From Parvibaculum sp041688015 (lineage in GTDB: Bacteria; Pseudomonadota; Alphaproteobacteria; Parvibaculales; Parvibaculaceae), in NCBI GenBank assembly GCA_041688015.1, contig JBDNIY010000001.1, positions 496,001-560,000 of the forward strand: DNA of 64,000 nt, read 5' to 3'. Below are positions 18,336-26,213 of this stretch, piece by piece. The translations under genes and the position numbers were made by a program. The notes under the pieces are model-generated. The model ran no database searches. It was not told the DNA's origin and saw only the letters and a program-made list of their open reading frames with translations. The stretch's first letter is position 1, and every line of letters starts with the position of its first letter.

Positions 18336-19440
18336 ACATTAAAGTGGACGGGAAGGGGGGATCCGGCATCATGAGGAATGCACTAAGACAAAGCGACCGA
18401 ACCAGAATTCTACTGATCCCCGCATTGGGGTTAGCAGCAATCCTGCTGGCCGGTCTGGTCATGCACATGTTGACCGAGGCGCCTGAAGCCAACAGCTATG
18501 GGCTTATGGCTGATGCATTCCTGCATGGGCGATTGGACGTTTCCAATTGTTTTGATGGCGACTGCGTCACGTTTGATGACAAGGCTTATGTAATTTTTCC
18601 ACCTATGCCCGCGGTCGTCGCCATGCCGTTTGTGGCAATATTCGGGACAGGCTTTCATGCCTTTGCGTCGATCGGCTTTGCCTGCTTTATCGCAACACTA
18701 ACCTTATGGTGGCACATCTTTGGTCGCCTTGGAGTTGAGCGGGAGACGGTTGTTTGGTTGTTGCTCGCGCTGGCCTTTGGTTCACCGCTCTATTACGTTT
18801 CCATCCACGCTGACCGAGTTTGGTTTTTCGCCCAGAGCATCAATTTTCTGCTTCTATCAAACGCGCTTTGTTGTTTGGCTTGCCGATCCTTGCCGCCGTC
18901 GCCGTCTACATGATCTACAACCAGATGCGTTTCGATGACCCTTTGGAGACGGGCTATAAATATATAGCCAAGCCAGCGCTTGATCATTGGTCTTTAATCA
19001 ACGAGCGCCTCGTCAATCACGGGTTGTTCTCTAAGGACTATCTACTTTTCAATTCGCTCTATTTCTTCGTGCAGGGCTTCCATCTGGAATGGGGTGGACC
19101 TTCCTTGCTGACGCCCGTCGGTCTCGACCAGATGGGAACATCTCTGCTAGCGGCTAGTCCCTTCGTGCTACTTGTCGTTTTCATGCCGTTCAACCGTGAA
19201 ACCATTGTTGGCGGTCTATGCGCGATCCTGATTTTGAGCGTGACGCTTTTCTATCATGGCAACGGCTACTCCCAGTATAACGTCCAGCGTTTCGTTCTTG
19301 ATTGGGCTGTGGTGCTATTTTTTCTGCTGGGGCTCGCTGTTCACAAGGGTATGCGTCCAGCCTTTGCCGTGCTGACGATCTATGCCATTGGCCTGAATGT
19401 AGTCACGATGGTCGCACTGGCACTGCTGCATCAATCTTGA
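18332..19440 (+). pseudogene. Disrupted polytopic membrane glycosyltransferase-like gene
   Basis: Two frames together look like one damaged gene. The first (18332-18913) encodes membrane helices and an early loop (ANSYGLMADAFLHGRLDV) like ArnT/GT-C type transferases, running well to WFFAQSINFLL. The second frame (from about 18850 to 19440) takes over with KRALLFGLPILAAVAVYM and continues with GYKYIAKPALDHW and more helices. The switch needs a frame change near 18850-18865, and the first frame ends in a Cys/Ser/Pro tail unlike a membrane protein. The join brings two helices together, which suggests an internal deletion and not a single-base error. The total is shorter than such transferases usually are. 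The start GTG overlaps the upstream stop, so it was once part of the operon. Confidence 0.7.
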
Positions 19441-19485
19441 GACGAGCAGAGCGGATACGACAAACGTTCCGATTTTTGGGAAACT

Positions 19486-19559
19486 TGGAGGCCACGCCCG
19501 GAATCGAACCGGGGTAAACGGATTTGCAGTCCGGCGCGTAACCACTCCGCCACGTGGCC
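19486..19559 (-). tRNA. tRNA-Cys (anticodon GCA)
   Basis: On the minus strand the gene starts GGCCACG and ends CGTGGCCTCCA, giving a 7-bp acceptor stem and an encoded CCA. The anticodon loop is CTGCAAA with anticodon GCA, and the T arm reads CCGGTTCGATTCCGG. Length is 74 bases. It marks the right edge of the exopolysaccharide region. Confidence 0.97.
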
Positions 19560-19673
19560 GACCAAGGGGCGTCATATAGCAACTCCCCATCCAGCGCACA
19601 ATCCAAATTGACGCGAATACTCAATATAGAGGGCCTGTGGTGCCCAAAGGTTCAAGAACCGCAGGTTGAAGAA

Positions 19674-19702
19674 TTGAGTTTGGCGAACTGGGGCATTATA
19701 AA
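19674..19702 (+). promoter_or_regulatory. Sigma70-type promoter upstream of the PCMT-like gene
   Basis: TTGAGT (19674-19679) and TATAAA (19697-19702) are exactly 17 bases apart, 50 bases upstream of the ATG at 19752. This is one of the clearest promoter matches in the window. Confidence 0.6.
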
Positions 19703-19724
19703 CAATGCGGCCACGCCATTGTTT
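19700..19724. promoter_or_regulatory. Inverted repeat overlapping the -10 box, possible operator
   Basis: AAACAATG and CATTGTTT form a perfect 8-bp inverted repeat around a 9-base centre. It begins in the -10 box and covers the likely transcription start, a typical place for a repressor site in front of the PCMT-like/tolC genes. Confidence 0.45.
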
Positions 19725-19751
19725 GCCTTTGCTCGTTAATCAGGACCTCAC

Positions 19752-20393
19752 ATGACCGACTTTGCTGCCGCCCGTATCAACATGGTCGAAAATCAGGTCC
19801 GGTGTAATGCCGTGACCGACCCCGGCGTCGTCGCGGCTATGAGCCAGGTGCCGCGCGAGCAGTTTGTGCCAGCCACCTCCGTATCGATCGCCTATATGGA
19901 TCAGGATCTGGACTTGGGCCATGGGCGATATCTGATGCAGCCACGCACTTTTGCCAAGCTCTGCCAGGCCGCGGCCATCTCAGGCAACGATGTCGTTCTC
20001 GATGTTGGTTGCGCAACAGGCTATTCGTCAGCTGTGTTAGCCCGAATCGCCGAGCGTGTGGTTGCCCTTGAGCAAGATGCAGCCTTGGCTCAAACCGCCT
20101 CGGCAAATTTGTCCGGCATTGTTAGCGTTGTGACCGGCCCTCTGAGCGACGGTGTTGCCGATCAGGGGCCGTATGACGTGATCTTTCTTAATGGTGCGAT
20201 TCCGGCCAAACCTGAAAAACTGTGCAATCAGCTCGCCGAAGGCGGTCGGCTGGTCGCGATCCTCGGTGACGGGACGGTTGGACGGGCTTATGTCTATGTT
20301 CGCTCCAGCGATTCCGTCACATATCGTGTTATTTTTGATGCACTGGCACAGCCGTTGCCCGGTTTTGATGTTGCTCAAACCTTCGTTTTCTGA
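19752..20393 (+). CDS. Protein-L-isoaspartate methyltransferase-like protein
   Basis: A 213-residue SAM-dependent methyltransferase of the PCMT family. The N-terminal helix (MVENQVRCNAVTDPGVVAAM) and SAM motif I (VLDVGCATGYSSAVLA) are present. Motif I has Cys-Ala-Thr where classical Pcm has Thr-Gly-Ser, so the substrate may differ from isoaspartate. A second, classical Pcm is encoded at 46946. The ATG has AGGACC upstream. This version lies directly before a tolC-type gene, a pairing common in alphaproteobacteria, but the reason for the link is unknown. A promoter and possible operator lie just upstream. Confidence 0.85.
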   Translation: MTDFAAARINMVENQVRCNAVTDPGVVAAMSQVPREQFVPATSVSIAYMDQDLDLGHGRYLMQPRTFAKLCQAAAISGNDVVLDVGCATGYSSAVLARIAERVVALEQDAALAQTASANLSGIVSVVTGPLSDGVADQGPYDVIFLNGAIPAKPEKLCNQLAEGGRLVAILGDGTVGRAYVYVRSSDSVTYRVIFDALAQPLPGFDVAQTFVF

Positions 20394-20559
20394 AGAAAAG
20401 CTACTTTTTTGACGACTTGACTATAATTTGCGGTTTGTCTGTGCACCGCACGCTAGGACTTGGCCGCGGGCCACCATATATGTAAGTTGCCGGGGTCGAC
20501 CGGTGATACGTCGCGGATGCGTTGAGGGGCGGAGCCGCGTTTTGCGGAGAGAAAAAGAG

Positions 20560-21960
20560 ATGAAACGACCCGTTGGGACGTATGCGAGATATGTTGCTTT
20601 GAACGCAGTCAGCGCTATTGCCCTGAGCGCTGCACTTTTGGCCACGCCGGCGTCAGCCGAGAGCTTGACCGACGCTCTTGTGGCCGCCTATTCGAGCAAT
20701 CCCGATTTGATGTCAGCGCGAGCACAACAGCGCGCAACCGACGAGCAGGTTCCTCAAGCCTTGTCTGGCTGGTTGCCGACGGTGGTGGCACAAGGTTCTT
20801 ATGGTGCAGCGCGCACGCGCGCTAATGTGACGTCTGGTGCGGCGACGATCACAGATCATAGGCGCCCGCTGACAGGCGCTGTGACGCTTGACCAGAATAT
20901 CTTTGCCAGTGGGCGCACCGTCGCCTCGACCCATGTGGCCGAATACACGGTACAGGCCGGGCGCAATGCGCTGACAAATTCCGAGCAGCAGGTCCTACTT
21001 AATACGGTCGTGGCCTATATGGACGTGATTGCTGGCCAGAGCGTTGTGGAACTGACAAAAAACAACGTCGATGTTTTGAAGCGCCAACTCGACGCCACCA
21101 AAGACCGGTTTCGTGTTGGTGAGCTGACGCGGACGGACGTTGCCCAGTCTGAAGCCCGTTTGAGTGGCTCGCGCACAAGCCTGACGCAAGCCGAAGCTCA
21201 ACTGACGGCGGCACGCTCGGCCTATGCCAAGATGGTCGGCCATGCGCCGGCAAAGTTGGAGAGACCCGGTCCAAACGATCTTATTCCTCAGAGTGAGGAA
21301 GACGCGCGGGACGTGGCAATCAAAACCAATCCAGTGATCCAGGCAGCGCGAAACTCCGAAAAAGCACGTCGCTCTGCCATTTCGGTGGCCAAGAGTGCCC
21401 TGTTGCCCAGCATCGACGTTCAGGCCCAATATCAATATGGCCGTGAGGCGTCGAGCCGTATTTATAGCACAAGCGAAACCTCCGTAGTGGGCGTGCTGAC
21501 CATTCCGCTCTATCAGGGTGGGGCGGAATATTCACGTGTGCGCGAAGCCAAGGAATTGCACAATCAAGCAATGATGGACATTTCCGTTGCCGAACGTGCG
21601 GTCAATGAGAGCGTCGCGAACGCTTGGGAAGCAGTACGCTCTGCACGCTCAAGCATTACGTCCAGCGAAGAGCAGGTGAGCGCCAACAAAATCGCTCTGG
21701 AAGGCGTGAAGCAGGAGGAGGAAGTGGGTTCGCAGACCACACTCGACGTCTTGAACGCCGAACAAGAGCTTCTGAACGCTCGCGTGACGCTGGTCACAGC
21801 CCAAAGAAATCTTGCAGTGGCGGATTATGGTTTGTTAGCCTCGACGGGCCAACTCACCGCTAGGGCGCTCCAGCTTCCCGTTAAGTATTACGACCCAACC
21901 GAAAACTATGACGACGTTCACTACAAGATGATCGGGTTTGGGATCGCTGGCGACGAATAA
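20560..21960 (+). CDS. tolC: TolC-family outer membrane efflux/secretion channel
   Basis: A 466-residue TolC-type outer membrane protein with a signal peptide ending in TPASA before ESLTDALVAAYSSNP, the usual mature N-terminus. The family's internal duplication is visible as two outer-membrane-efflux repeats, each with long helical coiled-coil stretches (LTQAEAQLTAARSAYAKM and SEEQVSANKIALEGVKQEEE). It forms the periplasm-spanning exit duct for type I secretion or RND efflux. The frame is open from 20428, but ATG 20560 with GGAGA upstream gives the signal peptide. No ABC or RND partner is encoded nearby. Confidence 0.93.
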   Translation: MKRPVGTYARYVALNAVSAIALSAALLATPASAESLTDALVAAYSSNPDLMSARAQQRATDEQVPQALSGWLPTVVAQGSYGAARTRANVTSGAATITDHRRPLTGAVTLDQNIFASGRTVASTHVAEYTVQAGRNALTNSEQQVLLNTVVAYMDVIAGQSVVELTKNNVDVLKRQLDATKDRFRVGELTRTDVAQSEARLSGSRTSLTQAEAQLTAARSAYAKMVGHAPAKLERPGPNDLIPQSEEDARDVAIKTNPVIQAARNSEKARRSAISVAKSALLPSIDVQAQYQYGREASSRIYSTSETSVVGVLTIPLYQGGAEYSRVREAKELHNQAMMDISVAERAVNESVANAWEAVRSARSSITSSEEQVSANKIALEGVKQEEEVGSQTTLDVLNAEQELLNARVTLVTAQRNLAVADYGLLASTGQLTARALQLPVKYYDPTENYDDVHYKMIGFGIAGDE

Positions 21961-22074
21961 ACGTGTACTTTTAGCTAAAATCTTGTGTTTGTTGGCTTTG
22001 CAGTCAACTTCTCCTAAGGTTTTGTCTGCTAGAAATAGCTAAGTACAGTCAAGTCTGATCGTCAGGATATGGGT

Positions 22075-22815
22075 ATGAGCAACCAAGGCACTGCGCAAGA
22101 ACCGACAATGGAGGAGATTCTCGCCTCCATTCGACGGATTATTTCTGAGGATAGCGGGCCGAAGGAAGAAACCGAGGCTGCTGCTGCGCCACCGCCTGCG
22201 TTGGCACCGGAACCCGAGCCAGAACCCGAATTTGAAGATGAAGCAGTCGAATTCGATGAGCCGGAGCCCGAACCAGCACCCGAACCCGTGGCTTTAACTG
22301 CCCAGCACGACGATGACGACATCATCTTCAGCGAAGAAGAAGATGTACTCGAACTTACAGAACCGCTGGAAATGGAGCCCGAACCAGAGCCGGAGCCCGA
22401 ACCTGCGCCGATGCCTGAGCCCATCGCGGTGCCCATTCAGGCCGCCTCAAATCAGGCGGCCCAAACTCAGGCCACCTATGAACCGGCACATTACGAGCCT
22501 GAACAGGAGCCGGAATATGAAACGGAACCTGAGGAAGATATAGCTTTTGAGGAGCCCGCGATGACTGCACCTGCAAATTATCGCTCGGCGGATTCCTCTC
22601 CGCTGCTGTCGAACGATGCAGCTAATGCCGCCTCTGCCGCCTTTGGCGCGCTGGCAAGCTCCATGCTGACCTCATCAGGCGGTCGAACGCTGGAGGATAT
22701 TGTGGCCGACATGCTGCGCCCGATGCTCAAGCAGTGGCTGGACCAAAATCTTCCGGGTCTGGTCGAGCAGCTTGTACGTGAGGAAATCGAGCGCGTAGCG
22801 CGTCGAGCCCGCTAA
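22075..22815 (+). CDS. popZ: Polar organising protein PopZ (DUF2497)
   Basis: A 246-residue protein with the PopZ layout. The short conserved N-terminal helix MEEILASIRRIISED binds client proteins. A long disordered linker made almost only of Pro, Glu and Ala follows (about 30-165). The C-terminal helical oligomerisation region is DIVADMLRPMLKQWLDQNLP and what follows it. PopZ self-assembles at the cell pole and anchors the chromosome origin and signalling proteins. Two ATGs are possible, 22069 and 22075; the AGGAT site is too close to the first and well spaced for the second. It ends just before a strong terminator. Confidence 0.92.
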   Translation: MSNQGTAQEPTMEEILASIRRIISEDSGPKEETEAAAAPPPALAPEPEPEPEFEDEAVEFDEPEPEPAPEPVALTAQHDDDDIIFSEEEDVLELTEPLEMEPEPEPEPEPAPMPEPIAVPIQAASNQAAQTQATYEPAHYEPEQEPEYETEPEEDIAFEEPAMTAPANYRSADSSPLLSNDAANAASAAFGALASSMLTSSGGRTLEDIVADMLRPMLKQWLDQNLPGLVEQLVREEIERVARRAR

Positions 22816-22839
22816 ATCACGCCATTTTCAAGTGATAGT

Positions 22840-22869
22840 AACGGCGGCGCCCAAAAGCGCCGCCGTTTT
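22840..22869 (+). terminator. Strong intrinsic terminator after popZ
   Basis: Perfect 11-bp stem (AACGGCGGCGC with its complement), six-base loop CCAAAA, then TT. The sequence upstream is A-poor on the other strand, so it probably acts mainly for popZ. Confidence 0.8.
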
Positions 22870-22974
22870 GCTATGCCAATATGCCAAATTGCCAAGTGGG
22901 GAGCTCTTTGGCCGCTTGCCCCAAACCCCCGCCTTGTGCTGTAAGACGTACTCCCTCAAGACAGGCCCAACCCC

Positions 22975-25851
22975 ATGCTCGATAAGACATTCAGCCCCAA
23001 AGACGTCGAAGAACGCCTCTACCGCCAATGGGAAGAAAGCGGCGCTTTCAAACCCGATCCGGCGCGTGTAGCGGCAGGGGCCGAAACCTATTCCATCGTC
23101 ATCCCGCCACCCAACGTGACGGGCAGCCTGCATATGGGCCATGCGCTCAACAATACCCTGCAAGATGTGTTGATTCGCTTTGAGCGGATGCGCGGCAAGG
23201 ACGTGCTCTGGCAGCCGGGCCTCGACCATGCGGGTATTGCCACCCAGATGATCGTCGAACGCCAGATGGAAGCCGAAGGCAATGTCCGTCGCCGCGATAT
23301 GGGGCGCGAAGCCTTTATCGAACGGGTCTGGAAATGGAAAGCCGAAAGCGGCGGCACCATCGTTGATCAATTGCGCCGCCTCGGCGCGTCTTGCGATTGG
23401 AGCCGCGAACGCTTCACGCTGGACGATGGATTGTCCAAGGCCGTCCTGAAAGTCTTTGTCGAACTGCATCGCGACGGCCTCATCTACCGCGACAAGCGCC
23501 TCGTCAATTGGGATCCGAAACTACAAACCGCTGTTTCCGATCTCGAAGTCGAGAACATCGAAGTCAAAGGCCACTTCTGGCACTTCCGCTATCCGCTGGC
23601 CGACGGCAAGACGGTGAAATACGCCAGCGAGTTTGACGAAGACGGCAAGCCGACCGCTTGGGAAAATCGCCCCTATATCATCGTCGCCACCACACGCCCT
23701 GAAACCATGCTGGGAGACTCAGGCGTCGCCGTAAACGCCGAAGACGACCGCTACAAGCATCTCGAAGGTGCCTTCGTCGTACTGCCGCTCGTCGGTCGTC
23801 GTATCCGGATTGTGTTCGACGAACACGCCGACCCCGAACAGGGATCCGGCGCGGTCAAGATCACGCCCGCCCATGACTTCAACGACTTTGAAGTCGGCAA
23901 GCGCCATAATCTCGATCAGATCAATATTCTGAAGCCGGATGGAAGAATTAAATCTAGCCCGATGGATGACTTTAGTTGGGGACATAGAGGGTCGGTTGGT
24001 GCAGATGGTGTTGCGCTAGCTGATCAGATGCTCGTCGGCACCGCTGTTTCAGATTCAATTCCTGAGGATTTCCGTGGATTAGATCGATTTGATGCACGGG
24101 AATTAATTGTCGAAAAAATGAGGGCGCTTGATCTTTTAGATTCAATTGAAGATCGCAAGATCATGGTGCCTTACGACGAAAAATCGAAGCTCACCGTCAT
24201 TGAACCTTTCCTCACCGATCAGTGGTATGTCGATGCCGCCAAGCTCGCGGTCCCGGCCATCAAAGCAGTAGAGCAGGGCGACACGAAGTTTGTTCCGAAG
24301 AATTGGGAAAAAACTTATTACGAATGGATGCGTAACATTCAACCTTGGTGTATTTCGCGTCAGCTTTGGTGGGGGCACCAGATTCCCGCTTGGTACGGAC
24401 CGGACGGAAAGACCTTTGTCGCCTACAGCGAGGCAGAGGCAGTTGATGACGCTATGAAGTATTATATTGCGGATGGCACTCTCGATCAGGAAACGGCTGA
24501 CAGTTTACGGAACAGTCCACAGATAACGGATTTTTTGAAGCGCGACGAAGACGTCCTCGACACATGGTTCTCGTCTGGCCTTTGGCCGTTCTCGACCATG
24601 GGCTGGCCGGATGAAACGCCGGAACTGGCGCGCTATTATCCCACCAGCGTCGTCGTCACCGCCTTTGACATCATCTTCTTCTGGCTGGCCCGCATGATGA
24701 TGATGGGGCTGCACTTCAAACAGGAAGTGCCGTTCAAGGACATCTACATCCACGCGCTGGTGCGCGACGAGCGCGGCCAGAAAATGTCGAAGACCAAAGG
24801 TAACGTCATCGACCCGCTGAAGTTGATCGATGAATATGGTGCCGACGCGCTGCGCTTTACGCTGACAGCAATGGCCGCACAAGGCCGAGACATTAAGCTC
24901 GCGACCAATCGCGTCGAGGGCTATCGCAACTTCGGTACCAAACTCTGGAACGCTGCGCGCTTCTGCGAAATGAACGAATGCGCTCGCGTCGAAGGCTTTG
25001 ACCCAAAGGCGCTGAAGCAGAACGTCAACAAATGGATCGTCGGCGAAATTGAACGCGCCGCCGCAAACCTTACAGGCGAAATCACAACCTATCGCTTCAA
25101 CGATGCGGCTGCCACGGCCTACCGCTTTGTCTGGAATATCTTCTGCGATTGGTATTTGGAACTCATCAAGCCGATCCTGATGGGTGACGACGAAGCCGCA
25201 AAGATCGAAACGCGCGCGACGGCCGCCTGGGTGCTTGATCAAACATTGCTGATCCTGCATCCCTTCATGCCTTTCATGACCGAAGAGCTTTGGGCGACCA
25301 CAGCTGGCCCTGCACGCAAGACATTGCTCGCTGTCGCGCCATGGCCAGTGCTTGAAGGGTTGGATGACAAGGACGCCGATGCGGAAATGGGATGGGTCAT
25401 CCGTCTCATCTCTGAAATTCGGTCCGTGCGTTCCGAGATGAATGTGCCTGCTGGCGCAAAAATTCCCATGATGATCAAAGGCGCGAGCACTGAGAACCTT
25501 GCCCGCCTTGAACGTCACAAGGACTTGGTCTTGCGATTGGCGCGTCTTTCCACCGCTGAAGCGAGCGAGACGGTGCCGACGGGCGCGTTACAGATGGTCC
25601 TCGACGAGGCGACGGTTCTATTGCCGATTGCCGATGTGATCGACCTGAAAGCGGAAACTGTCCGTCTCAAAAAAGGAATCGGTAAACTCGACAGTGAAAT
25701 TTCAAAGATCGACGCCAAACTCGGAAACGAAAAATTTCTGGCGTCAGCGCCCGAAGAAGTCGTCGATGAACAGCGCGAACGCAAAGCAGAAGCTGAGGCC
25801 GCGAGAGCGAAACTCACCGTTGCTGTGAAGATGCTCGAAGGTGCTGTCTGA
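22975..25851 (+). CDS. valS: Valyl-tRNA synthetase
   Basis: A 958-residue class I synthetase that charges tRNA-Val. The HIGH box appears as LHMGH within PPPNVTGSLHMGHALN, and the KMSKS loop as KMSKTKGN. The CP1 editing domain, the anticodon-binding domain, and the C-terminal coiled-coil arm (KKGIGKLDSEISKIDAKL) are all present, so the protein looks complete. Within the CP1 region, about 23941-24180, base and codon use changes: AGA, TTA and CTA codons appear and a hand count gives about 45% GC, against about 60% for 23221-23280. A milder shift recurs at 24301-24360 and 24430-24540. The frame is unbroken through the patch. Confidence 0.97.
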   Translation: MLDKTFSPKDVEERLYRQWEESGAFKPDPARVAAGAETYSIVIPPPNVTGSLHMGHALNNTLQDVLIRFERMRGKDVLWQPGLDHAGIATQMIVERQMEAEGNVRRRDMGREAFIERVWKWKAESGGTIVDQLRRLGASCDWSRERFTLDDGLSKAVLKVFVELHRDGLIYRDKRLVNWDPKLQTAVSDLEVENIEVKGHFWHFRYPLADGKTVKYASEFDEDGKPTAWENRPYIIVATTRPETMLGDSGVAVNAEDDRYKHLEGAFVVLPLVGRRIRIVFDEHADPEQGSGAVKITPAHDFNDFEVGKRHNLDQINILKPDGRIKSSPMDDFSWGHRGSVGADGVALADQMLVGTAVSDSIPEDFRGLDRFDARELIVEKMRALDLLDSIEDRKIMVPYDEKSKLTVIEPFLTDQWYVDAAKLAVPAIKAVEQGDTKFVPKNWEKTYYEWMRNIQPWCISRQLWWGHQIPAWYGPDGKTFVAYSEAEAVDDAMKYYIADGTLDQETADSLRNSPQITDFLKRDEDVLDTWFSSGLWPFSTMGWPDETPELARYYPTSVVVTAFDIIFFWLARMMMMGLHFKQEVPFKDIYIHALVRDERGQKMSKTKGNVIDPLKLIDEYGADALRFTLTAMAAQGRDIKLATNRVEGYRNFGTKLWNAARFCEMNECARVEGFDPKALKQNVNKWIVGEIERAAANLTGEITTYRFNDAAATAYRFVWNIFCDWYLELIKPILMGDDEAAKIETRATAAWVLDQTLLILHPFMPFMTEELWATTAGPARKTLLAVAPWPVLEGLDDKDADAEMGWVIRLISEIRSVRSEMNVPAGAKIPMMIKGASTENLARLERHKDLVLRLARLSTAEASETVPTGALQMVLDEATVLLPIADVIDLKAETVRLKKGIGKLDSEISKIDAKLGNEKFLASAPEEVVDEQRERKAEAEAARAKLTVAVKMLEGAV

Positions 25852-25919
25852 CAAGGCGGGTATAGATTTATTTTGCTGTATAATCGGGGCGGGGATTATT
25901 TTTCGCGCCTGTCAAAACA

Positions 25920-25995
25920 GGCTCGAAAAACCTCGGCATGGAATGGCTCGATTTCGTGCAAGAAACCACGGTGTTTTCGAGCTTTTTTTCGAGCC
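25920..25995. repeat. Long-range inverted repeat after valS
   Basis: GGCTCGAAAAA (25920-25930) is exactly complementary to TTTTTCGAGCC (25985-25995). The arms enclose 54 bases that contain an alternative shorter hairpin, so two folds compete. Confidence 0.6.
25946..25989 (+). terminator. Probable valS terminator
   Basis: GCTCGA (25946-25951) pairs with TCGAGC (25977-25982), with an inner CGTG/CACG pair, and is followed by seven T residues. The stem is interrupted, so strength is uncertain. Confidence 0.5.
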
Positions 25996-26000
25996 TTAAA

Positions 26001-26050
26001 CCCTCTCCCCCTCCTTCCTGTTCGCGCCACCGCGCGAGTGGGAGAGGGGG
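26001..26050. repeat. CCCTCTCCC/GGGAGAGGG palindromic element
   Basis: A 9-bp inverted repeat spanning 50 bases, with a GC-rich centre (CGCGCCACCGCGCGAG). Such elements are common intergenic palindromes in proteobacteria. Only this one copy was noticed here. Confidence 0.5.
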
Positions 26051-26165
26051 ATAAGATAAGGGTCTTCCTCCCTTATCGCCCTAATTAGAAAGGGTGTCTC
26101 AATCGTGAGCCACTCTTTTTATTTATTCAATTAGCCGATTATCTGTTCTTTACCACAAAATACAA

Positions 26166-26192
26166 ACGGGCCGCTCTTTGGAAGCGGCCCGT
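26166..26192 (-). terminator. Intrinsic terminator of the alcohol dehydrogenase gene
   Basis: ACGGGCCGC (26166-26174) pairs with GCGGCCCGT (26184-26192), a 9-bp stem with a 9-base loop. On the minus strand it is followed by TTGTATTTTG, 22 bases after the stop codon. Confidence 0.75.
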
Positions 26193-26213
26193 CAAACTTG
26201 AGATGGTTTTCTT

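Larger units (their letters stand above)
25852..26213. other. Structured valS-adh intergenic region
   Basis: About 360 bases without a gene. It holds a small hairpin (GCCTGT/ACAGGC, 25907-25922), an 11-bp inverted repeat, a likely valS terminator, a CCCTCTCCC palindrome, and the adh terminator. No RNA gene could be recognised. Confidence 0.5.

Noticed and set aside
18820..19440. Independent 206-residue membrane protein
   Set aside because: Its start lies inside the upstream frame and its first residues are not family-like; the rest continues the same broken transferase.
19315..19624. Reading frames on the minus strand across tRNA-Cys
   Set aside because: They translate the tRNA and the end of the broken glycosyltransferase; no protein family is visible.
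22062..22436. Ser/Gly-rich minus-strand frame inside popZ
   Set aside because: It results from the Pro/Glu codon repeats of the PopZ linker read backwards.
24505..25518. 337-residue minus-strand frame inside valS
   Set aside because: It mirrors valS codons, has no recognisable domain and no ribosome site.
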